A stretch of DNA of 64,000 nt. Source: Myxococcota bacterium. GTDB lineage: Bacteria > Myxococcota > UBA727 > JABDBI01. Made by a program: the position numbers and the translations under genes. Positions 25,044 to 33,787 of the stretch are shown piece after piece. The stretch spans positions 1 through 64,000 of the forward strand of contig JAZKCZ010000004.1 in NCBI GenBank assembly GCA_040387835.1, given 5' to 3'. Each line of letters starts with the position of its first letter. Within the stretch, counting starts at the first letter, position 1. A model generated the notes under the pieces. The model worked only from the letters and a program-made list of their open reading frames with translations, had not been told where the DNA came from and searched no databases.

Positions 25044-25271
25044 GGCGGTACTTACGAGAAGCCGCTTTGGAATTAATTAAGCGTTTGAAGACCATTTTTA
25101 ATTTGACTATTTAAAACATGCTGCTAATTTGCTGGACTCATGCGAAGCATTTCACGCACATCATTGCAAAATGCTAGGCTGCTCCTCCTCGGCGGCCGCA
25201 CCGCCAATTACTAAACGTTTTACACACAATTTATTTCTGTTTTAACTTAGTAACCCTAGGAGAGTTTTCGT
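25044..25271. other. intergenic stretch upstream of the MFS gene
   Basis: No gene or clear hairpin is visible. It contains AT-rich sequence, a CTCGGCGGCCGCACCG palindromic patch near 25188, and CTAGGAGAG just before the next start, a good ribosome binding site. Confidence 0.5.
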
Positions 25272-26462
25272 ATGTTTTCAGGTAGATATGCCGCATGGAT
25301 TATGTGGTTTTTCGGTTCGGTTTTTTATGCTTATCAATATATTTTAAGAGTGATGCCCAATATCATGATGGAAGACATCATGACAAAATATCAAATTAAT
25401 GCGACGGTATTTGGGCAATTTTCTGGATTTTACTATATCGGTTATGCGTTGGTGCACATCCCCGTAGGAATTTTATTGGATCGATACGGGCCTAAAAAGA
25501 CGATGCCTGTCTTTATGGTTTTGACGGTAATCGGTATGGCGCCTTTGGCGTTCAGTGATTTTTGGCTTTATCCCATTATCGGTCGTGCGTTGGTCGGTAT
25601 TGGTTCGTCTTCAGCGATTTTGGGTGTGTTTAAAATCATTCGAATGTCGTTTGCCGAAGAAAAATTTGCCTGGATGCTGAGCCTTTCTGTGACCATTGGT
25701 CTGTCAGGCACCATTTACGGTGGGGCACCGGTTCAATATTTGCACGAACATTTTGGCTTCGAAAAAGTGATTATGTTTGGCATGATCATGGGAATTGCGC
25801 TGAGCATTTTGACCTATTTTGTTTTGCCTAAGTACGAAGCCAGTGACAGTGAACAAAGTATTGTTCGTGAAGTCTGGACCGTATTTGGAAATACCAAAGT
25901 GATTGGCATTTGCATCTTAGCGGGTCTTATGGTTGGACCGTTGGAAGGATTTGCGGACGTATGGGGAACCACTTTTCTAAAAAATGTCTATGGCATCGAT
26001 GCGACCGTTGCTGCCGGCCTGCCATCGATGATGTATATCGGCATGATGTTTGGTGGTCCTTTCTTAAGCTTTATTGCTGAGAAAACACAAAGCTATTTAG
26101 GCGTTGTATTTGCTTGTGCGCTAATGATGGCTATCGCTTTTGTGGCATTGTTGACAACATCTATGAGTACAGCCGTGCTGTCTGTATTGTTTTTTGTTGT
26201 GGGCATGCTGTGTGCTTACCAAATATTGGCCATCGCTTATGCGGCAACATGTGTTCCTAAACAGGTTGCGGGCTTAACAAGTGCTGTCGCCAATATGATT
26301 ATTATGCTTTTTGGATATTTCTTTCATACGGTGATTGGAAAGGTGATAGATGCATTTAGCATGACTGCCCAAGGGTTTGTCTTTGGTATTAGCGTGATAC
26401 CCATTGCATTGATGATTGCCGCAATCGGGTTTGGCGTGATGATGGCTCGGAAGACTTATTAA
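25272..26462 (+). CDS. MFS transporter
   Basis: This 396-residue protein has twelve predicted membrane helices in the MFS pattern. The conserved cytoplasmic loop between helices 2 and 3 is DRYGPKKT (about residues 73-80). The N-terminus begins directly with helix 1. The sequence (YAYQYILRVMPNIM, then FYYIGYALVHIPVGILLDR) strongly recalls MFS proteins of Legionella, Coxiella and Rickettsia type. Substrate is unknown. Its base composition and clean reading contrast with the surrounding small genes, so it may have been acquired separately. Confidence 0.92.
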   Translation: MFSGRYAAWIMWFFGSVFYAYQYILRVMPNIMMEDIMTKYQINATVFGQFSGFYYIGYALVHIPVGILLDRYGPKKTMPVFMVLTVIGMAPLAFSDFWLYPIIGRALVGIGSSSAILGVFKIIRMSFAEEKFAWMLSLSVTIGLSGTIYGGAPVQYLHEHFGFEKVIMFGMIMGIALSILTYFVLPKYEASDSEQSIVREVWTVFGNTKVIGICILAGLMVGPLEGFADVWGTTFLKNVYGIDATVAAGLPSMMYIGMMFGGPFLSFIAEKTQSYLGVVFACALMMAIAFVALLTTSMSTAVLSVLFFVVGMLCAYQILAIAYAATCVPKQVAGLTSAVANMIIMLFGYFFHTVIGKVIDAFSMTAQGFVFGISVIPIALMIAAIGFGVMMARKTY

Positions 26463-26487
26463 AATTCACTTTATTGACGGCCAGCCT

Positions 26488-26505
26488 GGGGCAGCAATTG
26501 CTGCC
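26488..26505. repeat. perfect 18-base palindrome after the MFS gene
   Basis: GGGCAGCAATTGCTGCCC is fully self-complementary and lies 26 bases after the stop codon. It has no T tract, so terminator action is doubtful. It could be a binding site or an RNA 3' end element. Confidence 0.5.
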
Positions 26506-26567
26506 CTTGGGTGCAATGCGATAAGCAAATGAGTGGATAATTTGTTTATCATATTTTATCCTTTGTA

Positions 26568-27200
26568 ATGTTCTTTTTAAGCAGAATGACATGCGCCGTA
26601 GTTATTGTTGCACTGTGGACCATTAGCTGTGCACAAAATCCCCCTGCTGAGGCTGAACAAATCGGTGTTTCTCTGGTTGAGGTTCCTGAAAAAAATGAAG
26701 ACTATTTGTTTTTACAAGAGCTTGAACGGCAGGATTTGTCTAGGGATGTAGGTTTGCAACAGGCTAAAGATTTATGCGAACAGCGTATTCGCAGTGGGCT
26801 GGAAGAGGGCAGTCTGAGTTATGAAAAATGCAAAAATATTGGTGAGCGGCCACTGCGTTATACAGTTGATAACTATATCAAGACTATACAGGAACTGGGT
26901 AAACTGGGAGTAGGCATCCGTGATTTGCGAATCGGCAAGAGGTTATGTATTAACTTCTTTAACGCGCCTCCGTTTGGGGAGAATATTTCTGAATATCAGA
27001 AGTTATCGCGCAAATTTTTTGAAGCGGAAAAATGGCAGCTGCAACGATTTCGCTCTGTTTGTATGCGATTTGCTGATTTAGCCGACCAGGAAGAGGTTGT
27101 TGGTGAGAAACGCAGAACGCTTGAAGACCTGCGAAAATTGATATCCAATATTAATACCAATGCTACCTGCCCTATGATACCTTTCCCTCGTTTAGATTAG
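26568..27200 (+). CDS. lipoprotein, unrecognised
   Basis: The N-terminus MFFLSRMTCAVVIVALWTISC is a lipoprotein signal with Cys21 as the likely lipidated residue. The mature part, about 190 residues, is helical and charged (YLFLQELERQDLSRD, KFFEAEKWQLQRF) with several Cys (LCEQR, YEKCK, RLCINFF, SVCMRF, ATCPM). No family recognised. Confidence 0.75.
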   Translation: MFFLSRMTCAVVIVALWTISCAQNPPAEAEQIGVSLVEVPEKNEDYLFLQELERQDLSRDVGLQQAKDLCEQRIRSGLEEGSLSYEKCKNIGERPLRYTVDNYIKTIQELGKLGVGIRDLRIGKRLCINFFNAPPFGENISEYQKLSRKFFEAEKWQLQRFRSVCMRFADLADQEEVVGEKRRTLEDLRKLISNINTNATCPMIPFPRLD

Positions 27201-27295
27201 GTTTTTTAGCGGTCCTGCAAGCTTGACCTATATAACCTTATGAGTTCGGAATATTCTCTGCTTATTAGACCTGGCACCCGGCAATGCCGTTTACG

Positions 27296-28133
27296 TTATT
27301 TTTTAATGGCACGTACAATCCAAACGTTTTTTCGCCCGTTATGTGGGCTGGTCATTCGCTTGATGCTGACATTGGTAAACCCATTGGTTTGAAGAAACTC
27401 AGTTACGGCATCGCTATTTTGCAACACAGCAATGTCGGAAAGCAGAAAATTAAAAAAACTCTTTTGGGCGAATGCATGTAGGCTATACAGCATCCCGGAA
27501 ATTGGTCGACCATCTTTATGCATTAGGTAAGGTTGGCCTTCTTTGTAGTCTTGGGCGACTGAGTTTCTTTAGCGAGAAAATTGGCGATCATTTCTATTGA
27601 AGCATAGGGATTAAATATTCCTTGAAACGGGTTTCCTTTACCGCGTGTTTTATAGCATTTATTGAAGCGCCAACCAAGATAATATAGGGATTCCATTCTA
27701 TTTCGAGTACTGCATTGGAGGCCATGGCTTTGCCTAGGTTGATGACGGCTTCCTCGATGAAACGCTCTTGCTTAAAGTGCTCAATCAAGGGCACTTGTGG
27801 CTGGAACGAACCGGAGCGTGTTGTGGGTAGCCGCTCTAGATAGACGCTTCTCAAAATAAATTCTGAGAAATCAAAGGTTTTAACGTCTCCTTCGATATGT
27901 TGTGTTCTGTCCAAAATAGAGGGGTGAACGTCAAAAGTAGTGGCCTGGCCGTCGAAAGTTCTTAGATGTGTCAAATCAGGGTTGCCATGAAAATCTGCGT
28001 ATTTAGGCCCATAACCATCCCGAGTATTTCTTGTCGAACCCACCACGAGGTAGAGTTCTTTTAAGGGGCGAGCTTGGGATGCTGAAGTTACGACTAACAA
28101 TAAGAGAAGAATGAAAGTTCCATTTGAATGCAT
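27296..28133 (-). pseudogene. decayed copy of the 12620-13669 gene
   Basis: On the minus strand the copy starts like its relative (MHSNGTFILLLLLVVTSASQA versus MNSNRTF). It keeps high similarity to about residue 165, then shifts frame near the segment read as FQG(V/I)FNP in the intact gene. About 250 bases are missing between TQSP and QDYKEGQPYL. The C-terminal part (MLYSLHAFAQKSF onward) is preserved in another frame. The upstream region is also shared. This is a recent duplicate in decay. Confidence 0.88.
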
Positions 28134-28278
28134 TGAAATCAATTAAGTATTCCAAGGTAGTTGGTCAATAAGTGTATTCTGTTTTCCATCATATCCTCCG
28201 GTTGTGCTAAAGTATTTAAAAGTAGCTGAATGGATTCGCTTTCGGTTAGGTTAATATTGTATACATGGAGGCATATTT

Positions 28279-29649
28279 GTGAATCGATCTGAAATTGAGC
28301 TTTGGCGAAAAGACGTGATTGCTCCTGAGGTTTCTCAAGCTCCTCCCGCTTCAAGAGCTGTTGCGCAGGATCACTTCGTCGAACCACCTGCATCTACATT
28401 GGATTCTCCTGTAGTAACAATAAAAACTCTGAGTTCTCGAATTTCTAATTTTGTTGCTCATATGTCGAACGTGGTAGATTATTTTACAAAAAGAAGTTCA
28501 AAATGCTTGGCGGCAATCCCTGAAAAGGATTTGAGCAGTGCCATAGGAAATGCTGATCAACTAGCTATGAATCGGTCGGGAGTATCTAAACTGGCCAAAG
28601 CGGAATGTGCGCGGTTAATCGCAGAAATTCCTGAATCGATGCGCGCTCGTATTCTGAGCACCGTGCGAGAACTTATAGCTCAACGGGAAGGCAATTTTTC
28701 GGAAGTTGTAGCGTTCCTTCGGGCCGTTGTTTCAGTGCCAGTTGCTAGAATCGATAGAGTGAGACAAGGCTTGGACCCACATATGTCCGTCTTGCGTCTG
28801 GCTGGCCTAATGCAAGCAAATACCAACCAAGGAGATCCGTACCAAGTGCATAGAGCTTGGCTGCAAGTAGGAAGACCTATCTATTTGAAGTTAACGAACG
28901 ATTTAGTAGAGCAACCCGCATTGCCAAGTTCAACTACTGAGAAACTGAAAACATGGATTAAAGAAGCTGATTTTTCCGAATTTGCGACTAACTCTGAAGA
29001 ACAGGAAGTTTTCAGAGCGAAACTAATGAATTTTTTGGGCTCATGGCAATTTGAGGCTGCGTTAAAGTATAATTTACCGGGTTTTGAAAAGCCATCTGTA
29101 TCAGGTCAAGAGTTGCTCACGTTGGTGGTGAATTTCTGCGATCAACATCCGGAGTTTATTCCGGTTTTGCTACATCAAGGGCTTTATGATTCTTTGATTG
29201 CCTATGTGGATCGACCAGATCCCTCTTTGGCGCAAATCTCCTGCATTAAAGGTATTGCAGAACGTTTTCTGTTGTCCATGCGGCAGCTTGCTGGAAAAGA
29301 TCCCAGCGAAGCGGCTTCAGAGATGGTTCAGAATGTTGAGTATCAACAATTCTTGTCGATGGGGATTCAGTCTGTCAGCGATTCTGAAAGGCACCAATGG
29401 CAGACTAAATATAAAAATATTCGGACAATGCAGGATTTGCAAATTGCTTTGGAAACCGAATTGAAAGATATTAAAAACAAACTGGCAAAACAAATCGAAC
29501 AAAAGTATGGCGCTACAGTAGCTGATGAAGCCTATCAACAAGCTTTTTTGGGACCTATGGAAGAAGATAGCAACCTTAGTGCAGAGCAAGTGGCTGTGGT
29601 GTGGCGGCTAGTCAAAAATGCCAATCAGTCGACCATCCGAATCGAATGA
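28279..29649 (+). CDS. large helical protein without signal peptide, effector-like
   Basis: GTG 28279 is preceded by GGAGG. The 456-residue protein is almost wholly helical by composition, without membrane segments or Cys clusters. The N-terminal 50 residues look disordered. A Gln/Lys-rich helix (about 395-425, ALETELKDIKNKLAKQIEQK) could form a coiled coil. It has no recognised domain. Together with 22302-23570 it is one of the two large products in the island without an export signal. The 3' end overlaps the convergent phosphatase gene by 42 bases. Confidence 0.75.
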   Translation: MNRSEIELWRKDVIAPEVSQAPPASRAVAQDHFVEPPASTLDSPVVTIKTLSSRISNFVAHMSNVVDYFTKRSSKCLAAIPEKDLSSAIGNADQLAMNRSGVSKLAKAECARLIAEIPESMRARILSTVRELIAQREGNFSEVVAFLRAVVSVPVARIDRVRQGLDPHMSVLRLAGLMQANTNQGDPYQVHRAWLQVGRPIYLKLTNDLVEQPALPSSTTEKLKTWIKEADFSEFATNSEEQEVFRAKLMNFLGSWQFEAALKYNLPGFEKPSVSGQELLTLVVNFCDQHPEFIPVLLHQGLYDSLIAYVDRPDPSLAQISCIKGIAERFLLSMRQLAGKDPSEAASEMVQNVEYQQFLSMGIQSVSDSERHQWQTKYKNIRTMQDLQIALETELKDIKNKLAKQIEQKYGATVADEAYQQAFLGPMEEDSNLSAEQVAVVWRLVKNANQSTIRIE

Positions 29650-30270
29650 CGCGACAAATACCTGACAGTTTTTGAACCAAGAAGATGTATTAAAAATTGT
29701 TTTCAGAAAGCCACTATGGGTGACAACAGCTATTGTCCCAAATTTTCTGTCTCTCATCCATTGACGTAACCATGCTTTAAAATCATTAACTCGCTTTTCA
29801 AACTCGGCTTCGCTTTCTGAGTGATAGCCCCAAGCCCGATTAGTATCTAAGGAGTCAAAGTCGAACTTTGTAAATTTCTCTTTGAGTTCGTTTTTAGGTC
29901 GTATTGTACAAGGCAATATGCCCTTACGTTCGGAGCGACAAAATTCAACGACCGTTGGTGCAACGTAAAATGGTACGTCGCTATGGCCAAAGACCAAAGC
30001 GGCTGTCTCTAATGTTCGGCTCATGGGTGATACAACGACTGCCTCGATTTCCCTTAGCTCCAAATAGTAACGAGTTGTAAGGGCTTGTCGTTTGCCGTAC
30101 GGAGTCAAACTGGGGTCTGAAAGTGCAGCATGTTGATCTTTTAGGCCTTTTTTCAAAAGCACATTGCCTTCAGATTCGGCATGACGAATAAAGTAGACAG
30201 TTTGGGCAGCCAAACTAGCGTGGAACGTTAAAAGTGAGAGTAGAACAACAAGTGCGAGACCAGAATTCAT
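29608..30270 (-). CDS. secreted histidine phosphatase superfamily protein
   Basis: A signal peptide (MNSGLALVVLLSLLTFHASLA) leads into the branch-1 histidine phosphatase fold. Catalytic RHAESEGN holds Arg29 and His30 (phospho-acceptor). LTPYGKRQA and SPMSRTLETA (Arg85) follow, with the second His in VVTHSGFL (His185). All catalytic residues appear present. This group includes phosphoglycerate mutase-like phosphatases. A secreted form would act on extracellular phosphorylated compounds or, if delivered, on host substrates. Partner and substrate unknown. Confidence 0.87.
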   Translation of the reverse strand: MNSGLALVVLLSLLTFHASLAAQTVYFIRHAESEGNVLLKKGLKDQHAALSDPSLTPYGKRQALTTRYYLELREIEAVVVSPMSRTLETAALVFGHSDVPFYVAPTVVEFCRSERKGILPCTIRPKNELKEKFTKFDFDSLDTNRAWGYHSESEAEFEKRVNDFKAWLRQWMRDRKFGTIAVVTHSGFLKTIFNTSSWFKNCQVFVASFDSDGRLIGIFD

Positions 30271-30321
30271 TGCGCTGTCCTACAGACATTATTTCCTGTG
30301 TCTAGAGCGGTGTAATTGAAC

Positions 30322-30693
30322 CTACAGACGCTTGGCTGAGGTGAGCGCGTTGATAAGCCTTGGCTCACAATGGAGATATTGCGCTAATTCCAAAGCGCTC
30401 CGAGTTTCATAGACCAAATTCTGCAGTTCTATCCCTGGAAAAGTTACTGCATACTCCAGCATGGGTATATCGTTCCACTCGATGGCTTGATGCACTACTT
30501 GAGGTCGAAGGGAGATAAGTAGCTGCAGCATTTCTCTGCGTTTACCTAAGTATCTTTGGTTGTGATGGGGTAGGTTCCGAAATAGATCGCGCACCACGTT
30601 ATAGCCTTTTTGGTCATAGTCCTTCAAAAAGTCTTCAAATGGTGTTGCTATAGTAGGTATGCAAAACAGAAAAAGTAAGGCTGTTTTCTTCAT
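30322..30693 (-). CDS. secreted ankyrin-like protein
   Basis: ATG 30693 begins a signal peptide (MKKTALLFLFCIPTIATP). An upstream ATG at 30726 would add 11 residues. The C-terminal part reads HQAIEWNDIPMLEYAVTFPG then SALELAQYL and INALTSA. This fits one ankyrin-like helix-turn-helix unit (A-E-ND-ML, then ALELA), though the strict ankyrin consensus is incomplete. No catalytic motif. Confidence 0.68.
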   Translation of the reverse strand: MKKTALLFLFCIPTIATPFEDFLKDYDQKGYNVVRDLFRNLPHHNQRYLGKRREMLQLLISLRPQVVHQAIEWNDIPMLEYAVTFPGIELQNLVYETRSALELAQYLHCEPRLINALTSAKRL

Positions 30694-30862
30694 GAAATAT
30701 CTTTGACATGGCAGACAAACCATCACAATCGACTTGTTTTCGAATCAAAAAGCTTCCGATTGAGGCGTCATTATCAGCTAAAGACTCATCTAAAGTTCCG
30801 CTGGGACGGTTAAGGGTAGCAATGGTTGGTGCAAGTAGGATTATGATGCTAGATCCAAGAAA

Positions 30863-31159
30863 ATGATTAATACAGTATTTAAATTTCTATTTTTTGGCGC
30901 TAGTGCTGTGATTTTTGCAAGTTCTTCACCAGTGGATCCTGTTAAAATTGAATGCATTCAAACAGTTCTACACTCTTGCGCTCGCGAAAGGGAGCCAGCA
31001 GAGTTCAACCCGTGTTACAACAATGTAATTGAAATTTGTGAGGGCGTGAGTGAAGAGTCATTCCCAAAAGTTATACAGTCTGCTCAAGAGCGCATTCAAG
31101 GTTATTGGGCATGGACAGAGTCTTTGAATAAGGGTCATTTTCTTTTGTTTTCGCTCTAA
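30863..31159 (+). CDS. small secreted Cys-containing protein
   Basis: The signal peptide MINTVFKFLFFGASAVIFAS is followed by about 78 residues with four Cys (ECIQ, SCAR, PCYN, ICEG), likely two disulfides. It is helical, with an amphipathic C-terminal segment. No family is recognised. Confidence 0.65.
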   Translation: MINTVFKFLFFGASAVIFASSSPVDPVKIECIQTVLHSCAREREPAEFNPCYNNVIEICEGVSEESFPKVIQSAQERIQGYWAWTESLNKGHFLLFSL

Positions 31160-31208
31160 CACCCCGGTCAGCATTGCCCGGAAGTGTAAACTGTGTTTAT
31201 TTCCGAAA

Positions 31209-31895
31209 ATGCAGCTATTCAATAAAACAGTTGGATTCGCGTCGATGTTGTCGATTTCTGTCAATGCTAATGAGCATCTGCATTTGGAGCCGGCGTATCT
31301 CGGGCATTGGGATGCAAATGTTGCTTCTTGGGTTGAAGTGGCCCACAATAAAAATGCTTCTCTGGCAGATAGGCAAGCCGCTGCCCGAGAATTACTTTAT
31401 GTTCTAGAGCCTATGTTTGACAATGAAAGCTCTGTATTTCAAAGTGAATACAATTATGTGATACTTTTATTACTAGCGGACTCGGAAGATGAAGCGCCTG
31501 ACAGCGGAGCGTCGCAGGTTTTCATTAACAACGATGATGAGGATCCTTTAGCAGACGCCGACATTTGGACGGGGCCCGTATCTGTGGCAAGCTCTCCTTC
31601 TGCTTTGTTATCCGTTTTTCCAGATCTGCTGCAGCTTGGCACCGCACTCAGCGTTCTTGCTGACAACCCGCCAGCGATCCCGGTGACCGACGTCGCTCCT
31701 GAAGTGGTTCCGGTTCAGACTGCCCCGCCGCATTCCATCAGCGCGCCTGCACAGGTCTCTCCTTTTAATCCGACGCCTCCCGGCTCGGACAATTTGCCTT
31801 CGACCGAAGTCTTGGCCTGGGTTATGCAACAGCCAACCGTTGTTAGACCTCTTGTTAGGATATTGGGAGCTGCGAGCGTGTTGGGTAGGCGCTAG
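31209..31895 (+). CDS. secreted protein with Pro-rich linker and conserved C-terminal tag
   Basis: The signal peptide ends ISVNA (residue 20). A helical N-terminal part (about 20-95) is followed by an acidic and then Pro/Val-rich linker (about 100-200), and a C-terminal PLVRILGAASVLGRR. The last 48 coding bases reappear at 21495-21542. The motif NPTPPG also occurs near the C-terminus of the 742-residue protein at 17193-19421, which ends in a similar basic helix. A sorting or delivery signal is possible, but that is inference. Confidence 0.7.
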   Translation: MQLFNKTVGFASMLSISVNANEHLHLEPAYLGHWDANVASWVEVAHNKNASLADRQAAARELLYVLEPMFDNESSVFQSEYNYVILLLLADSEDEAPDSGASQVFINNDDEDPLADADIWTGPVSVASSPSALLSVFPDLLQLGTALSVLADNPPAIPVTDVAPEVVPVQTAPPHSISAPAQVSPFNPTPPGSDNLPSTEVLAWVMQQPTVVRPLVRILGAASVLGRR

Positions 31896-31928
31896 TCTCA
31901 GCGTGGGTCACTATGAAATGGGAAAGCC

Positions 31929-32210
31929 GTGATTAAAAGTCTGCTATTTATCCTATGTTTGCTATCTTTTCATGTGAATGGACAACCGAATCCGATGTCT
32001 GAAAGTGAGAAAAAACAGAATCGAGTTGTCAATTTGTGAATGGCGGCGATTTCAGGTGGGATGGCCGTTTATTTATGCATATATCCGCCTGAAGGGTACA
32101 CGCAAACGGGTATGGGTCGTTTAATCAGAGTTGCACTGGGCTTGAGCGGGGCAACTTTGGTTGTAGCCGCAGCAGTTCAGTGTTGTCGTGAAGAATGGTG
32201 CTATCCATGA
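31929..32210 (+). pseudogene. decayed paralog of the 7077-7379 gene
   Basis: The frame begins at GTG 31929 (GTG ATT AAA), reading IKSLLFILCLLSF and NPMSESEKKQN. It is interrupted by TGA at 32037-32039 and continues in the same frame through GGMAVYLCIYP and GLSGATLVVAAAVQ to TGA 32208-32210. A few codons are lost at the site of the stop. A new start at ATG 32040 is conceivable, but would lack the signal peptide. Confidence 0.82.
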
Positions 32211-32229
32211 ATTTAAATAGCTTTGCCGC

Positions 32230-33225
32230 TTAAGTCCGTCGGACAAAATGCTGTTTCGCCCAGCCTAGTTCGGGATGATAGACGTGGATTAAGAATTGGT
32301 TTGGCGCGACTTCATGTATTACCGATTTCCAAACGCCTTCCGCGGGAAAATATCGCATTACTTTCACAAGATCATTTATGACTACACCTTGAAAATCGCC
32401 CTCGGTGGAACGATAGATGGTTACTGGGTTTCCGTACGCATCTGGGATTGGGGGCGGATTTGGAGTCGTAAAGGAGGGGATAGGCTGTTGGGGGTGGAAC
32501 CTCTCTCCCGTTACAGGGTTACCTAGAAGCTGCCCCAGGGCGGGATCGTAATCGCGCGCTCCCGAATTTTGGAGCGCAGTTAAAGCTTCCTGTGAGCCAT
32601 GAAAAAATCCGCAGTTCGGACGGAGACAGACTTTGTTTTGATAGTAAGTGCATACCCTTCTCGGAATGGGTGCCCTTTCGCTGAGATGGGCGTAAGGGCA
32701 ATTCATAACCGTGCAGTTGCCGTTTTTGAAGTTAGAACAGACCACGCCTTGATTGCGTGCTGCCGTTGTTGCTAAGCCTACTCGTACATTTGCTGGCCCC
32801 ATGGGTATCTCAACGATGCCTGGAACATTTGTTAAAGAGACTGGACGTGAAGCCTCTGCTTTGTCGCTTGCTGTCGCTTCGGGCTCGGGGGTGATGGATT
32901 CTAATTGCCTTTCGAGCCAGTGATGCCGAGATTTTTCTGCGGCGGATAAATGGAAGTTTTTACTGGTGGCTTCTAATTGCTCTTTTTCTTTCGCGAGCTC
33001 TTTTGCCAAGCGCGTTTTTAGATGAGTTGCTTGGCCATCGGAATCTAGAAGTTGAGCTGGCTTCCATTCGGGTCTGTCGCTTAATCCGCCTCTAAATATT
33101 TGGCGAACTCGCCGCTTTAAGACATCCCCGAGGTTCGCTCTCTCGGCGATATACGCGGGTTTTAGTATTTGTGCTGATAAGAATGAGGATACTAGTAGAC
33201 TTGTGATGAAAATGTTTTTGAACAT
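32230..33225 (-). CDS. secreted protein with two CCCH zinc fingers
   Basis: ATG 33225 has GGAGCAGGTAAT upstream. The 331-residue product has a signal peptide (MFKNIFITSLLVSSFLSA). A basic stretch (30-45, LKRRVRQIFR) and a helical charged segment (65-112) follow. Two tandem CCCH fingers lie at Cys163-Cys171-Cys176-His180 and Cys192-Cys200-Cys205-His209, both C-x7-C-x4-C-x3-H with 11 residues between. The C-terminal domain (about 240-331) has GGxNP-type turns and strands. CCCH fingers bind RNA in eukaryotes and are rare in bacteria. An export signal on such a protein suggests action outside the cell; that is inference. Confidence 0.85.
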   Translation of the reverse strand: MFKNIFITSLLVSSFLSAQILKPAYIAERANLGDVLKRRVRQIFRGGLSDRPEWKPAQLLDSDGQATHLKTRLAKELAKEKEQLEATSKNFHLSAAEKSRHHWLERQLESITPEPEATASDKAEASRPVSLTNVPGIVEIPMGPANVRVGLATTAARNQGVVCSNFKNGNCTVMNCPYAHLSERAPIPRRVCTYYQNKVCLRPNCGFFHGSQEALTALQNSGARDYDPALGQLLGNPVTGERFHPQQPIPSFTTPNPPPIPDAYGNPVTIYRSTEGDFQGVVINDLVKVMRYFPAEGVWKSVIHEVAPNQFLIHVYHPELGWAKQHFVRRT

Positions 33226-33369
33226 ATTACCTGCTCCGTTTTTACGGAGTGCGTTTAATGCATGTATCAGATGGGCGCAACATAGAGATGCAAAGTTAAT
33301 ACGTGTATTTTTCTGCGCCCTTTGACAGGTGTTAATCGCTCTGTAATTATTGCAAAAAGGAGATTTTAC

Positions 33370-33729
33370 ATGCGTATTGTTGCTATTATTTTGTCTTCCA
33401 TTATTTTTTCCGGTTGTGCCACTGTATTTAAAGGTACGACCGAACGGGTTCGCTTTAAATCAAATCCTGCAGATGCCGCGGTATTTGTTGATGGTGAGCA
33501 TGTTGGTTCCGCGACTGAAACTCATATATTAAAAAAAGGCTTTGAGGCACAATCCGTTACGCTCAAGATGGCTGGCTACCAAGATAAGGCCATTGTTGTT
33601 GAAAAGAGTTTTGATCCAATCGCTATTTTAAACATTTTGTTCTGGCCAGGATTTATCATTGATGCGGCTTCCGGTGCCATGATGAAAGTTAAAAAGCCTG
33701 TTTATGTGGCTGAATTGACCAAAAATTAA
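33370..33729 (+). CDS. PEGA-like lipoprotein
   Basis: ATG 33370 follows AAAAGGAG. The 119-residue lipoprotein has lipobox FSGC (Cys16) and a PEGA-type domain: VRFKSNPADAAVFVDGEHVG, with SAT, then LKMAGYQDK. A hydrophobic C-terminal segment (IAILNILFWPGFIIDA) and a short basic tail follow. PEGA domains are found in surface and secreted proteins. Similar short lipoproteins with a terminal membrane segment occur in many proteobacteria. Not placed in an operon. Confidence 0.82.
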   Translation: MRIVAIILSSIIFSGCATVFKGTTERVRFKSNPADAAVFVDGEHVGSATETHILKKGFEAQSVTLKMAGYQDKAIVVEKSFDPIAILNILFWPGFIIDAASGAMMKVKKPVYVAELTKN

Positions 33730-33787
33730 TAAGATTCCGCTCATCCTTTGGGCGTAAGTGGTATTATTTTTAGTGGAGCTGTATGTT

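Noticed and set aside
26488-26505. Palindrome as an intrinsic terminator
   Set aside because: No T tract follows the stem.
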